NCBI GenBank assembly: GCA_945923475.1
Contig: CAMELE010000013.1
Span: forward strand, 1 to 51,642
Direction of reading: 5' to 3'
DNA length: 51,642 bases
Source: an uncultured Mollicutes bacterium
GTDB taxonomy: Bacteria; Bacillota_I; Bacilli_A; Acholeplasmatales; Anaeroplasmataceae
Position 1 is the stretch's first letter. Every line of letters starts with the position of its first letter. This document shows, piece by piece, positions 44,862 through 51,642 of the stretch. The position numbers and the translations under genes are program-made. Under the pieces are notes generated by a model, which worked only from the letters and a program-made list of their open reading frames with translations, searched no databases and had not been told where the DNA came from.

Positions 44862-46345
44862 GCCTTATGTCCTCCTATTTGATTATTTCTTTCCCTTATT
44901 GTAGATTCATCTTGTAAGCTCATACCCTTTATAACGGCGTTTTTTCCATACTTCTTTTTAATCTTCATAATTGCCTCTTGAGCCTTTAGTTCTTTATCCA
45001 ATAACTTTTGTTCATTCTCCTTTTGCTCTTTACCAGAGCCAAAGTCATCAAACAGATTCAATTTTCTATAGCCTTCTAATTTATCATCTGGATAAAACAA
45101 ATTGCATAAGGCAATATTAATCCTTCTAATTTGTAATCTTTTATCAACAATCTGATTAAATAAAGCCATAACTTTCCTAGTTAAAATAAGTGCTGAATTC
45201 GTAGGTTCAGAAATATTGATAGAACCATGAGCTCCTTTAGGTATCTTTCTGCCTAAATAATCCTCATCAAATTCAATATCTATTAATGTATTATTCTTTA
45301 TATTATTAATATCATAACCAATTGCTAGCACAATTTGAGATGCTTTTATTTGTTTTTCAAAAATTGTTAAAGCAAGATCATCCATCATTTCTTTAACAAT
45401 TAATGACGCACCCTCATAATCATAAGGACAATGTAAAACCTGACCAGAACCAATCGATTTAGATTTGGTTTTAAATCCCTTCACCTCACTCATTGTACAG
45501 GGCTCAACTCCCCATGCATGATCAATTAATAGCTCAGCGTTAATGCCAAACTCATCAAATAGCTTATCCTCGTTTAAAATTGAAAATCTTGCGATATCAC
45601 CCATTGTATATAACCCATATTTAGCAAGTCGCTTTTCATAACCAACTCCAACTCGCCAAAAATCACTCAATGGTTCATGACTCCAAAGTTGTTTTTTGTA
45701 CGCTTCCTCGTCCAAGCACGCAATTCTAACGCCATTTTCGTCAGGTTTAATATGCTTAGCTAGAATATCCATCGCAACCTTCGCTAAATACATATTTGTA
45801 CCTACTCCTGCTGTTGCAGTTATTCCAGTTTCTTCAAAAACATTCAATATGATTTTTGATGCTAGCTGCTTAGCAGTTAAATTGTAGGTTTTTAAATATG
45901 CTGTCACGTCCATAAAAACCTCATCAATTGAATATACATGAATATCCTCTGCAGAAATGTATTGCAAATATATTTTATATATTCTAGTACTATAATCAAT
46001 ATATTTAGCCATTCTTGGAGGTGCAATTACATAATCTAGCTCTATATTATAATCCGTGTTCAGTTCATAGGTATAAACTGACTTCTTTTTAAATTTATTT
46101 TTTTTTACTTTTTGTAATCTTTCTTGATTAATTTCTTTAACCTTAGCTATAACCTCAAACAATCGAGGTCTACCTGATATTCCATATGACTTTAATGCCG
46201 GACTTACTGCTAAGCATATTGTCTTTTCTGTTCTTTCAGGGTCTGCGACAACTAGGTTTGTAACCAAAGGATCGAGCCCTCTTTCAACAGCTTCAACGGA
46301 AGCATAAAATGATTTTAAATCGATACAAATATATTGCTTTTCCAT
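44858..46345 (-). CDS. Y-family DNA polymerase (UmuC/DinB type)
   Basis: This 495-residue protein is a translesion polymerase that copies damaged DNA. The palm active site is seen in ICIDLKSFYASVE (Asp 9) and YSIDEVFMDVT (Asp/Glu pair). KLAKYGLYTMGDIA and a C-terminal little-finger region follow. Compared with DinB, it has an insertion rich in Lys (KKNKFKKKSVYTYELN) in the fingers region, as in the UvrX/YqjW group, which is usually found with YolD. No consensus Gram-positive LexA box (CGAACN4GTTCG) is visible upstream. AAGGAGG supports the start. Confidence 0.92.
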   Translation of the reverse strand: MEKQYICIDLKSFYASVEAVERGLDPLVTNLVVADPERTEKTICLAVSPALKSYGISGRPRLFEVIAKVKEINQERLQKVKKNKFKKKSVYTYELNTDYNIELDYVIAPPRMAKYIDYSTRIYKIYLQYISAEDIHVYSIDEVFMDVTAYLKTYNLTAKQLASKIILNVFEETGITATAGVGTNMYLAKVAMDILAKHIKPDENGVRIACLDEEAYKKQLWSHEPLSDFWRVGVGYEKRLAKYGLYTMGDIARFSILNEDKLFDEFGINAELLIDHAWGVEPCTMSEVKGFKTKSKSIGSGQVLHCPYDYEGASLIVKEMMDDLALTIFEKQIKASQIVLAIGYDINNIKNNTLIDIEFDEDYLGRKIPKGAHGSINISEPTNSALILTRKVMALFNQIVDKRLQIRRINIALCNLFYPDDKLEGYRKLNLFDDFGSGKEQKENEQKLLDKELKAQEAIMKIKKKYGKNAVIKGMSLQDESTIRERNNQIGGHKA

Positions 46346-46411
46346 TTTATTGCCTCCTTGTATTTTATCATTAATAGTATATCACAAATTAATAATCTAA
46401 TGATAAAAAAA

Positions 46412-46428
46412 CTTGGGATTGACCCAAG
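46412..46428 (-). terminator. Terminator of the 333-residue protein gene
   Basis: CTTGGG (46412-46417) and CCCAAG (46423-46428) form a stem with a 5-nt loop, followed by T7 on the minus strand. Confidence 0.85.
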
Positions 46429-46433
46429 CTATT

Positions 46434-47435
46434 TTATAAAAATACATAAGATTCATTTTCAATGGCGATGTCAGTAACCTTAAATAAACTATCTACATCC
46501 GCATCACCAACAGTACATGAAAAATTATATGTGTTAAATACTACGCCGTCCTTTGATTTTACTACATAATCAACATATACTGTAAAAACATTTTTAATAC
46601 CTTTCATTGCTTTCAAAAAGCTTAATACATCACTAGAATACTCACTCGAAATATTATAAAAAAATTCCTCAAATGTTTCTGCAACCTTATCTCCCCCACT
46701 TTCATACCTTTTATTTGCTAATAGTGTTGTATCTGGCTTATATTTTTTATAGCTGTCAATAAATTCTTGAGAAAACTGATACTGAACAGTTGTATAAACA
46801 TAAGAAGATCCTGTTGTTCCAACCATCTTAAAATCAACAACATCAGGCTCACAAACAATTAAATCATTTAATGTATCATTTTCATATTCGTATGCATATG
46901 TTTGACCTATTTCAACATGATTTGTTGCAGAATCATAACTTCCACCATATATGATTCTATTAAATTTTGTTTCATCTGCGTAATATCTTTTATAATAATC
47001 TAAAACACAGCTTTTTTTAATACTTGAATTTTCGGCAGAGGCTGCAAATAAATTTATTTGTGTACTAAAGCCTTTATTAACTGTTACTTTACAAGATAAT
47101 GTATCTTCTGAAACTAAAAGACTAACATAATCGTTAACATCTTCTGATTTCTCTGTCACCCATACAACTGACCACAGAACCCTCTTATTTAAAGCGTCAC
47201 TAGGAATAATCGTACATCTTACTGTAATGCTACTGTCTTCCTCAGATTCAGCTGCGTTTCTTTTAAAAACAATGTTTTTAGGCATATCAATTACATCATC
47301 ACTTGTACTTGTACCATCTACGATTGGATTTGAATTTACTTTTGAATTTTCGTTTTTAACTGTATAAACTCCAAACAATATCATTCCTACAAAACCAACT
47401 ATAATTAATAAATAGATTGTTATTTTTTTCTTCAT
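46434..47435 (-). CDS. Unknown membrane-anchored extracytoplasmic protein
   Basis: I do not recognise this 333-residue protein. An N-terminal hydrophobic helix (about 5-25) without a lipobox acts as anchor or signal. A segment around KRVLWSVVWV and SEDTLSCKVTVNKGFSTQINLFAAS resembles a bacterial Ig-like (Big_2) fold. The rest is acidic and rich in Tyr and Asp. It stands alone between the polymerase operon and preA, with its own terminator. A cell-surface role is inferred. Confidence 0.6.
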   Translation of the reverse strand: MKKKITIYLLIIVGFVGMILFGVYTVKNENSKVNSNPIVDGTSTSDDVIDMPKNIVFKRNAAESEEDSSITVRCTIIPSDALNKRVLWSVVWVTEKSEDVNDYVSLLVSEDTLSCKVTVNKGFSTQINLFAASAENSSIKKSCVLDYYKRYYADETKFNRIIYGGSYDSATNHVEIGQTYAYEYENDTLNDLIVCEPDVVDFKMVGTTGSSYVYTTVQYQFSQEFIDSYKKYKPDTTLLANKRYESGGDKVAETFEEFFYNISSEYSSDVLSFLKAMKGIKNVFTVYVDYVVKSKDGVVFNTYNFSCTVGDADVDSLFKVTDIAIENESYVFL

Positions 47436-47528
47436 TTTTTATTCCTCCTTTTGACTTATTCTATTGTCAAAATAACATCTACCATAACATATCCATTTTT
47501 AGATGGTTTTTAGCATGGAAATTAAAAA

Positions 47529-47557
47529 CTAGAGAATTTTTTTAATAAATCCTCTAG
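47529..47557 (-). terminator. preTA terminator
   Basis: CTAGAG (47529-47534) and CTCTAG (47552-47557) close a hairpin with further AT pairs inside, followed by TTTTTAATTT on the minus strand after the preA stop. Confidence 0.75.
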
Positions 47558-47565
47558 CTTGTTAT

Positions 47566-48801
47566 TTATAATTTTATATCGTGGGCTTTTTTTCCTTTTT
47601 TAAATTCAATTCTACCAAATCCTATTGCGCTAGCTGGACAAACATTGGCACACAAATGACATCCAACACAACGATCTTCATTGATTTTGACCTTTCTAGT
47701 TTTTGAATCAAATGATATTGCTTGATGGCCTCCGTCATAACAAGAAATATAGCATCTTCCACAATGAACACATTTATCTGGATTAATTTTTGGATAAACA
47801 ATATATGTTCTATCTAATTCCTCAGCAGGAATGATATTAAGACTAGCTTTTCCAACCATTTCTTCTAAGCTGTTATATCCATGATCATCCATATAATGCG
47901 ATAATCCTGATATTAAATCCTCAACAATTCTATAGCCATATTGCATAATTGCAGTGGTAATTTGAAGTGTTTTTGCACCAAGCAAAATGAACTCAGCCGC
48001 ATCCTCCCATGTTTCTATTCCACCTATACCTGATATTTCTACCTGATTTAAGGAAGGATCTGCATACATTTGTTGAATAAACCTTAGTGCAATAGGTTTC
48101 ACCGCTTTACCTGAATATCCTGATATTGATGATTTACCATTTACAATTGGCATACCAACATTCTTATCTAAATTAACATTACATATTGATTTAACTGTAT
48201 TAATTGCGGCAATACCATCAGCTCCACCCTCTAGTGCAGCTTGAGCAATCTCGTTCATATTACCAAGATTTGGTGTCATCTTTGCCATCATTGGAAGCTT
48301 TGAGCCTCTTTTTACTGCTTGACAGTACTTATATACTAATTCTTTAGATTGACCGACATCTGACCCCATTGCGTGGCTTGTCATTTGTGGACACGAAAAG
48401 TTACACTCAATCATATCAACGCCACATTCTTCAACTAGTCTAGCTAAATCTTCCCATTCTTTTTCATTTGATCCCATAATAGAAGCTATTAATACTTTAT
48501 CTGGATAATCATGCTTTAATCTTCTTAACGCTTCTAAATTCTCCTCAAGTGGATGCTCAGCAATTTGCTCCATATTCTTAAATCCAATCCAAGGAGTTGA
48601 TTCTTTTCTTACTGTATCAAAGCGAGGAGATACCTCGTCAGCTATAAAGAAGCCAATTGTTTTAAATACAACACCACCAAAGCCTGTTTCATATGCCTTA
48701 GCACACATCTCGTAGCAATTACCAACAGGAGATGATGATAAGCAAAATGGATTTGGGAATTTTACTCCACAAAATGTGATAGATAAATCTTTTTTAAGCA
48801 T
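47566..48801 (-). CDS. preA: NAD-dependent dihydropyrimidine dehydrogenase subunit PreA
   Basis: PreA (411 residues) reduces uracil and thymine to dihydropyrimidines, or works in reverse. The FMN-binding barrel shows [20 protein letters not shown] and [11 protein letters not shown]; the C-terminus carries two [4Fe-4S] motifs, [11 protein letters not shown] and [12 protein letters not shown]. It overlaps preT by 8 bp, with GGGAGG upstream of its ATG inside the preT end. Dihydropyrimidinase and beta-ureidopropionase genes are not near, so only the first catabolic step, or the reverse reaction, is encoded here. Confidence 0.94.
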   Translation of the reverse strand: MLKKDLSITFCGVKFPNPFCLSSSPVGNCYEMCAKAYETGFGGVVFKTIGFFIADEVSPRFDTVRKESTPWIGFKNMEQIAEHPLEENLEALRRLKHDYPDKVLIASIMGSNEKEWEDLARLVEECGVDMIECNFSCPQMTSHAMGSDVGQSKELVYKYCQAVKRGSKLPMMAKMTPNLGNMNEIAQAALEGGADGIAAINTVKSICNVNLDKNVGMPIVNGKSSISGYSGKAVKPIALRFIQQMYADPSLNQVEISGIGGIETWEDAAEFILLGAKTLQITTAIMQYGYRIVEDLISGLSHYMDDHGYNSLEEMVGKASLNIIPAEELDRTYIVYPKINPDKCVHCGRCYISCYDGGHQAISFDSKTRKVKINEDRCVGCHLCANVCPASAIGFGRIEFKKGKKAHDIKL

Positions 48802-50014
48802 TTTTCTTGCCTCCCTTTAGATATTGCTCAATTGCATGTGCAGCTTCTTTTCCTTGTTTAACCGCATAAACAACCAGCTTATCACCTAGCGTTGCATCAC
48901 CACAGGCAAATACACCTGGAATTGACGTTTGATAATTGTTTGTAATAATTATTCCTCTTTCTGATTTTACATCTAGACCTTCAAGATTTGTTTTTTGGCC
49001 TACTGCCATATAGATATGTGAAGCTTTAATTGTTAAGGTAGAATTAACCTTCATATGGCTAAATTCAACCTTATCACCATCTACTTTAGTTGGTGTATAT
49101 CCATCTAAAATAGATACATCTAGCTTATGAGCGTTTTCAAGCTCATGCTTAGAAGCAAGGAATTCTTCTGCGGTTTCTCTTACAACACAAATTACGTTTT
49201 TAGCACCCTTAAGCTTTAGTGATGTAGCAACGTCCATCGCAACATCTCCTCCACCTATAATAAGATGAGTTCCTTCCTTATCTACTTCAAGATTATCTTG
49301 ACGACATTTAGCAAGGAAATCAACTGCTAAAACAACGTTTGGATTATTTTCAAACATGTCTAAATTTCTACCCTCTGATAATCCAGTGGCTAGTAATACT
49401 GCATCATAATCATGCCTGATACGCGCAAATGAGTTAGAATCTACATTATGATTTGTAATAAATTTAACACCTAATTTAGTTATTCTCTCAATTTCAGTTT
49501 CTAAAACCTCTTTAGGTAATCGGTATTCAGGAATACCATAGGCTAACCATCCACCAATTTCCTTTCTCTTTTCATAAACGTCTACATCATATCCAGAAAT
49601 CCTAAGCGTAGCTGCAGCTTCAAGTCCAGCCGGACCAGAACCAACAATCGCAATTCGTCCTTGATTGTTTCCTGTAACATGCAAAATTTCCATATTTAAG
49701 GACGCTTCAAAATCAGTAATATATTCTTGAATCTTGCCGATTTCGATTGGTTTATCTAAACCACATCTTGAGCATGCACTTTGACATAATTTTTCTGTTG
49801 GGCATACTCTTGCACAAATTGCACCTAGTGCGTTGTTTTCTCTTACTATCTCTGCTGCTCCTTTAAAGTTTCTAAATCTTACCGCCCTTATAAAGCGTGC
49901 TGGATCAGTATTTGCTGGGCATGCCTTAGAGCATGGAGCGTCATGACATAATAAGCACCTAGAAGCTTCCTCTATTACAAGAAGAGGAGTGTACTTTTTT
50001 TCTAGTTCTTCCAT
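48794..50014 (-). CDS. preT: NAD-dependent dihydropyrimidine dehydrogenase subunit PreT
   Basis: PreT (406 residues) is the electron-input subunit that passes NADH electrons to PreA. The N-terminal Cys-rich motifs [14 protein letters not shown] and [15 protein letters not shown] bind Fe-S clusters; [10 protein letters not shown] is the FAD site and [12 protein letters not shown] the NAD site, followed by [16 protein letters not shown]. This is the layout shared with the glutamate synthase small subunit, but the preA neighbour decides the call. It is the first gene of the operon, with a promoter 17 bp-spaced upstream. Confidence 0.93.
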   Translation of the reverse strand: MEELEKKYTPLLVIEEASRCLLCHDAPCSKACPANTDPARFIRAVRFRNFKGAAEIVRENNALGAICARVCPTEKLCQSACSRCGLDKPIEIGKIQEYITDFEASLNMEILHVTGNNQGRIAIVGSGPAGLEAAATLRISGYDVDVYEKRKEIGGWLAYGIPEYRLPKEVLETEIERITKLGVKFITNHNVDSNSFARIRHDYDAVLLATGLSEGRNLDMFENNPNVVLAVDFLAKCRQDNLEVDKEGTHLIIGGGDVAMDVATSLKLKGAKNVICVVRETAEEFLASKHELENAHKLDVSILDGYTPTKVDGDKVEFSHMKVNSTLTIKASHIYMAVGQKTNLEGLDVKSERGIIITNNYQTSIPGVFACGDATLGDKLVVYAVKQGKEAAHAIEQYLKGGKKNA

Positions 50015-50078
50015 ATTTAATTTTCCTTCTTTCTTTTCTTTATATTTATATTTTTAGTTATCGTTATGTTGCAATACT

Positions 50079-50107
50079 ATTATCTCAAAATTGTTTCATT
50101 AATGCAA
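50079..50107 (-). promoter_or_regulatory. preTA promoter
   Basis: TTGCAT (50102-50107) and GATAAT (50079-50084) are 17 bp apart on the minus strand. The leader is about 55 nt with AAGGAAA before the ATG. Confidence 0.6.
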
Positions 50108-50110
50108 GAT

Positions 50111-50282
50111 TTGAGGATTATTTTGTTAAATATTCCGTACTTCCACCATTTCCAATTTTTAAAATATACTCTTTTTTTATCAACAATTCCGGACGAAAAA
50201 CGAACGTAAAACGATCGAAAGAGAGCGTAATACTAAAATAATGCCATATTGAAAAAATTACTTCAGCATTCTCATGTGTTTC
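50111..50282. other. Gene-free stretch with ACGA-rich direct repeats
   Basis: No protein gene is seen. Around 50190-50230 the motif ACGA recurs (GACGAAAAACGAACG then TAAAACGATCGAAAG), forming an imperfect 11-bp direct repeat. Function is unknown; chance is possible. Confidence 0.3.
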
Positions 50283-50310
50283 TTGACAATAACAAAAAAC
50301 ATAATAGATT
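50283..50310 (+). promoter_or_regulatory. Plus-strand promoter for an orphan small RNA
   Basis: A perfect TTGACA (50283-50288) with TAGATT (50305-50310) 16 bp further on points to the plus strand, where no protein gene follows. The predicted start is near 50317. Confidence 0.55.
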
Positions 50311-50316
50311 AAATAA

Positions 50317-50460
50317 ACAATTCAATGAATTAAAGGGGAACTTGAAGTAGGGTTAAAATCCCACCGGTGGAAAATGGCTGAATAACAAAAGTGTTAATTT
50401 TTGACGTATACGATTATGCGATGCCAGGACCGACCAATTCCTAGTATCGAAGTATTTTTT
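50317..50460 (+). ncRNA. Candidate structured small RNA, class unknown
   Basis: A roughly 144-nt plus-strand transcript can fold into a closed multi-stem structure. The outer stem pairs ACTTGA (50340-50345) and TAGG (50348-50351) with CCTA (50440-50443), TC and AAGT (50450-50453), and ends in T6 (50455-50460). Inside, CGGT (50365-50368) pairs with ACCG (50429-50432) and TGGC (50375-50378) with GCCA (50423-50426). Two hairpins sit at the tip: TAACA-AAAG-TGTTA (50383-50396) and CGTATA-CGAT-TATGCG (50405-50420). The segment GGGTTAAAATCCCACCGGTGG resembles the FMN-riboswitch core GGGTGAAATTCCCGACCGGCGG, but other FMN elements are missing and no gene follows on this strand. Confidence 0.5.
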
Positions 50461-50476
50461 GAAAACAAAAAAAATA

Positions 50477-50496
50477 CACCTATCAATTGATAAGTG
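50477..50496 (-). terminator. rRNA/tRNA operon terminator
   Basis: CACCTATC-AATT-GATAAGTG forms an 8-bp stem (one wobble in the minus-strand RNA) followed by TATTTTTTTTG on the minus strand. It ends the tRNA array about 40 bp after tRNA-Phe. A second inverted repeat, ATTCGG/CCGAAT (about 50504-50523), lies between them. Confidence 0.85.
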
Positions 50497-50537
50497 CAAA
50501 TTATATTCGGAGTCGAGGCCGAATTAATGATTTAAAA

Positions 50538-50613
50538 TGGTGGTCCAGGCGGGGGTCGAACCCGCGACACCAGGATTTTCAGTCCTGTGCTCTACCTGCT
50601 GAGCTACCGAACC
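50538..50613 (-). tRNA. tRNA-Phe (GAA)
   Basis: This is a 76-nt cloverleaf with encoded CCA; the anticodon loop CTGAAAA gives GAA. Its acceptor (GGTTCGG) has wobble pairs with CTGGACC. Last tRNA of the array. Confidence 0.96.
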
Positions 50614-50635
50614 ATTATTAAGATAAAAATAAAAC

Positions 50636-50711
50636 TGGCGGTTCGGACGGGACTTGAACCCGCGATCTCCAGTGTGACAGACTAGCATGTTAACCACTAC
50701 ACCACCGAACC
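50636..50711 (-). tRNA. tRNA-Asp (GTC)
   Basis: This is a 76-nt cloverleaf with encoded CCA; the anticodon loop CTGTCAC gives GTC. The acceptor GGTTCGG pairs with CCGAACC, with discriminator G as expected for Asp. Confidence 0.97.
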
Positions 50712-50715
50712 AACT

Positions 50716-50792
50716 TGGTTGCGGGGGAAGGATTTGAACCAACGACCTCCGGGTTATGAGCCCGGCGAGCTACCAGACTGCTCCACCCCGCG
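50716..50792 (-). tRNA. Initiator tRNA-fMet (CAT)
   Basis: This is a 77-nt tRNA with encoded CCA and anticodon CAT. The C1-A72 mismatch and the three G-C pairs closing the anticodon stem (GGG/CCC) mark it as the initiator. Confidence 0.97.
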
Positions 50793-50799
50793 ATATAAA

Positions 50800-50892
50800 T
50801 GGCGGAGAAAGAGGGATTCGAACCCCCGCGGGACTTTCATCCCCTGTCGGTTTTCAAGACCGATCCCTTCAACCGGGCTTGGGTATTTCTCC
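50800..50892 (-). tRNA. tRNA-Ser (TGA)
   Basis: This is a 93-nt class II tRNA with a long variable arm and encoded CCA; the anticodon loop CTTGAAA gives TGA. Discriminator G as for Ser. Confidence 0.96.
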
Positions 50893-50923
50893 GTGACATT
50901 ATAAGGTATAAAATTATACTAAA

Positions 50924-51000
50924 TGGTGGACCCAGTAGGACTCGAACCTACGACCGATCGGTTATGAGCCGATAGCTCTAACCAACTGAGCTATGGGTCC
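50924..51000 (-). tRNA. tRNA-Ile2 (CAT, lysidine type)
   Basis: This is a 77-nt tRNA with anticodon CAT. Its body (GGACCCA acceptor, GGCTCATAACC stem, GTAGGTTCGAGTCCTAC T-arm) is close to the Bacillus tRNA-Ile2, not elongator Met. C34 should therefore be changed to lysidine by TilS to read AUA. Confidence 0.85.
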
Positions 51001-51016
51001 AGTTCTAATAAAAAAT

Positions 51017-51093
51017 TGGTAGCGGCGGAGGGATTCGAACCCCCGACCTATCGGGTATGAACCGATTGCTCTAGCCAACTGAGCCACACCGCC
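51017..51093 (-). tRNA. Elongator tRNA-Met (CAT)
   Basis: This is a 77-nt tRNA with encoded CCA; GGCGGTG acceptor and anticodon arm GGTTCATACCC match Bacillus elongator Met. Confidence 0.92.
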
Positions 51094-51132
51094 AGATGAA
51101 TTCCTAATGAATCTATTTAGCACTATTTTACT

Positions 51133-51208
51133 TGGTGGAGCTAAGCGGGATCGAACCGCTGACCTCCTGCGTGCAAAACAGGCGCTCTCCCAGCTGAGCT
51201 ATAGCCCC
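51133..51208 (-). tRNA. tRNA-Ala (TGC)
   Basis: This is a 76-nt tRNA with encoded CCA; the anticodon loop TTTTGCA gives TGC. The G3-U70 pair identity element is present (GGGGCTA against TAGCTCC). Confidence 0.97.
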
Positions 51209-51218
51209 ATTAAAAAAG

Positions 51219-51306
51219 TGGTACCCCGGGCCGGACTTGAACCGGCACGGCTTCATCAGCCATGGGATTTTAAGTCCCACGTGTCTACCTATTCCACCAC
51301 CGAGGC
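51219..51306 (-). tRNA. tRNA-Leu (TAA)
   Basis: This is an 88-nt class II tRNA with a variable arm and encoded CCA; the anticodon loop CTTAAAA gives TAA. Confidence 0.96.
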
Positions 51307-51321
51307 ATCCTAAAAAAGATT

Positions 51322-51397
51322 TGGTGTCCCGTAGCAGATTCGAACCGCTGACCCCTTGATTAAAAGTCAAGTGCTCTACCAGCTGAGCTAACGGGAC
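51322..51397 (-). tRNA. tRNA-Lys (TTT)
   Basis: This is a 76-nt cloverleaf with encoded CCA; the anticodon loop CTTTTAA gives TTT. The acceptor GTCCCGT pairs with ACGGGAC. Confidence 0.97.
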
Positions 51398-51401
51398 AAG
51401 A

Positions 51402-51477
<76 letters not shown>

Positions 51478-51496
51478 ACATTTAGAAAATATTTAA

Positions 51497-51572
51497 TGGT
51501 GGAGGTTAACGGGCTCGAACCGCTGACCCTCTGCTTGTAAGGCAGATGCTCTCCCAACTGAGCTAAACCTCC
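51497..51572 (-). tRNA. tRNA-Val (TAC)
   Basis: This is a 76-nt cloverleaf with encoded CCA; the anticodon loop CTTACAA gives TAC. First tRNA after 5S rRNA, as in Bacillus. Confidence 0.97.
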
Positions 51573-51590
51573 ATAATTGAAAGATATATA

Positions 51591-51642
51591 GCTTGGCAGC
51601 TTCCTACTCTCGCACAACTGAATGTACTACCATCGGCGTAAT
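51591..51642 (-). rRNA. 5S rRNA, 3' part (cut by window edge)
   Basis: The minus strand reads ...GTGCGAGAGTAGGAAGCTGCCAAGC, the conserved 3' end of 5S rRNA. Only 52 nt lie inside the window. It shows that the tRNA array is the tail of an rRNA operon. Confidence 0.93.

Noticed and set aside
50340-50453. Firm FMN-riboswitch call
   Set aside because: Only one core segment is similar; the other conserved FMN-aptamer elements are missing, and no riboflavin gene follows on that strand.
50524-51370. Several ORFs of 61-80 codons on both strands in the tRNA region
   Set aside because: They run through tRNA cloverleafs, lack ribosome binding sites and match no protein family; the tRNA genes explain the sequence.

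Overview
The window is low-GC DNA that uses the standard code: TGA serves as a stop and TGG encodes Trp, for example in the last residue of S14. It suggests a Bacillota/Bacilli-type bacterium. The evidence is a Bacillus-like S10-spc-alpha ribosomal order, a zinc-type S14, strong GGAGG ribosome binding sites, sigma-A type TTGACA/TATAAT promoters, and a tRNA array after 5S rRNA whose order (Val-Thr-Lys-Leu-Ala-Met-Ile2-Ser-fMet-Asp-Phe) resembles that of Bacillus subtilis. The lineage is probably an uncultured gut or rumen relative of Erysipelotrichia/Mollicutes, but that placement is inference. Nearly every gene lies on the minus strand, so transcription runs from right to left.

Layout from left to right. 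1-11.97 kb: an Lrp regulator with an RpiB/LacAB-like isomerase, a NatAB-like ABC exporter, CTP synthase behind an attenuator that looks like the B. subtilis pyrG reiterative-initiation switch, a plus-strand gene broken by an in-frame TAG, a HAD phosphatase, an EF-G paralogue, a ferredoxin, and a MacB-like ABC transporter paired with an unknown secreted protein. 12.0-26.2 kb: the S10-spc-alpha ribosomal superoperon, including rpmD and rpmJ, which are easily missed because they are short. The usual map gene is absent between adk and infA; a 389-bp spacer there holds a strong promoter and a highly structured leader. 26.3-27.4 kb: two unknown multi-pass membrane proteins.

27.5-44.3 kb is an accessory pectin island. 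It holds two PL1 pectate lyase lipoproteins, one PL9 pectate lyase lipoprotein with GLUG repeats, and two Ig-like lipoproteins. All five carry a lipobox Cys and a Thr-containing low-complexity spacer. Several share a C-terminal module that I infer binds carbohydrate. A divergent PTS enzyme I paralogue and a PHP phosphoesterase sit inside the island. Three of its transcription units carry similar LacI/CcpA-type operators (core AAACG/CGTTT), which suggests carbon-source control.

44.4-50.0 kb: a YolD-like protein coupled to a Y-family DNA polymerase, an unknown membrane-anchored protein, and the PreA/PreT dihydropyrimidine dehydrogenase pair. 50.0-50.54 kb has no protein gene. It contains a plausible plus-strand small structured RNA with its own promoter and U-tract, which I could not assign to a known class. 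50.5-51.64 kb: eleven tRNA genes and the 3' end of a 5S rRNA.

The points most worth checking are the orphan RNA near 50.4 kb, the structured infA leader near 14.7 kb, the shared module and operators of the pectin island, and the pyrG attenuator.
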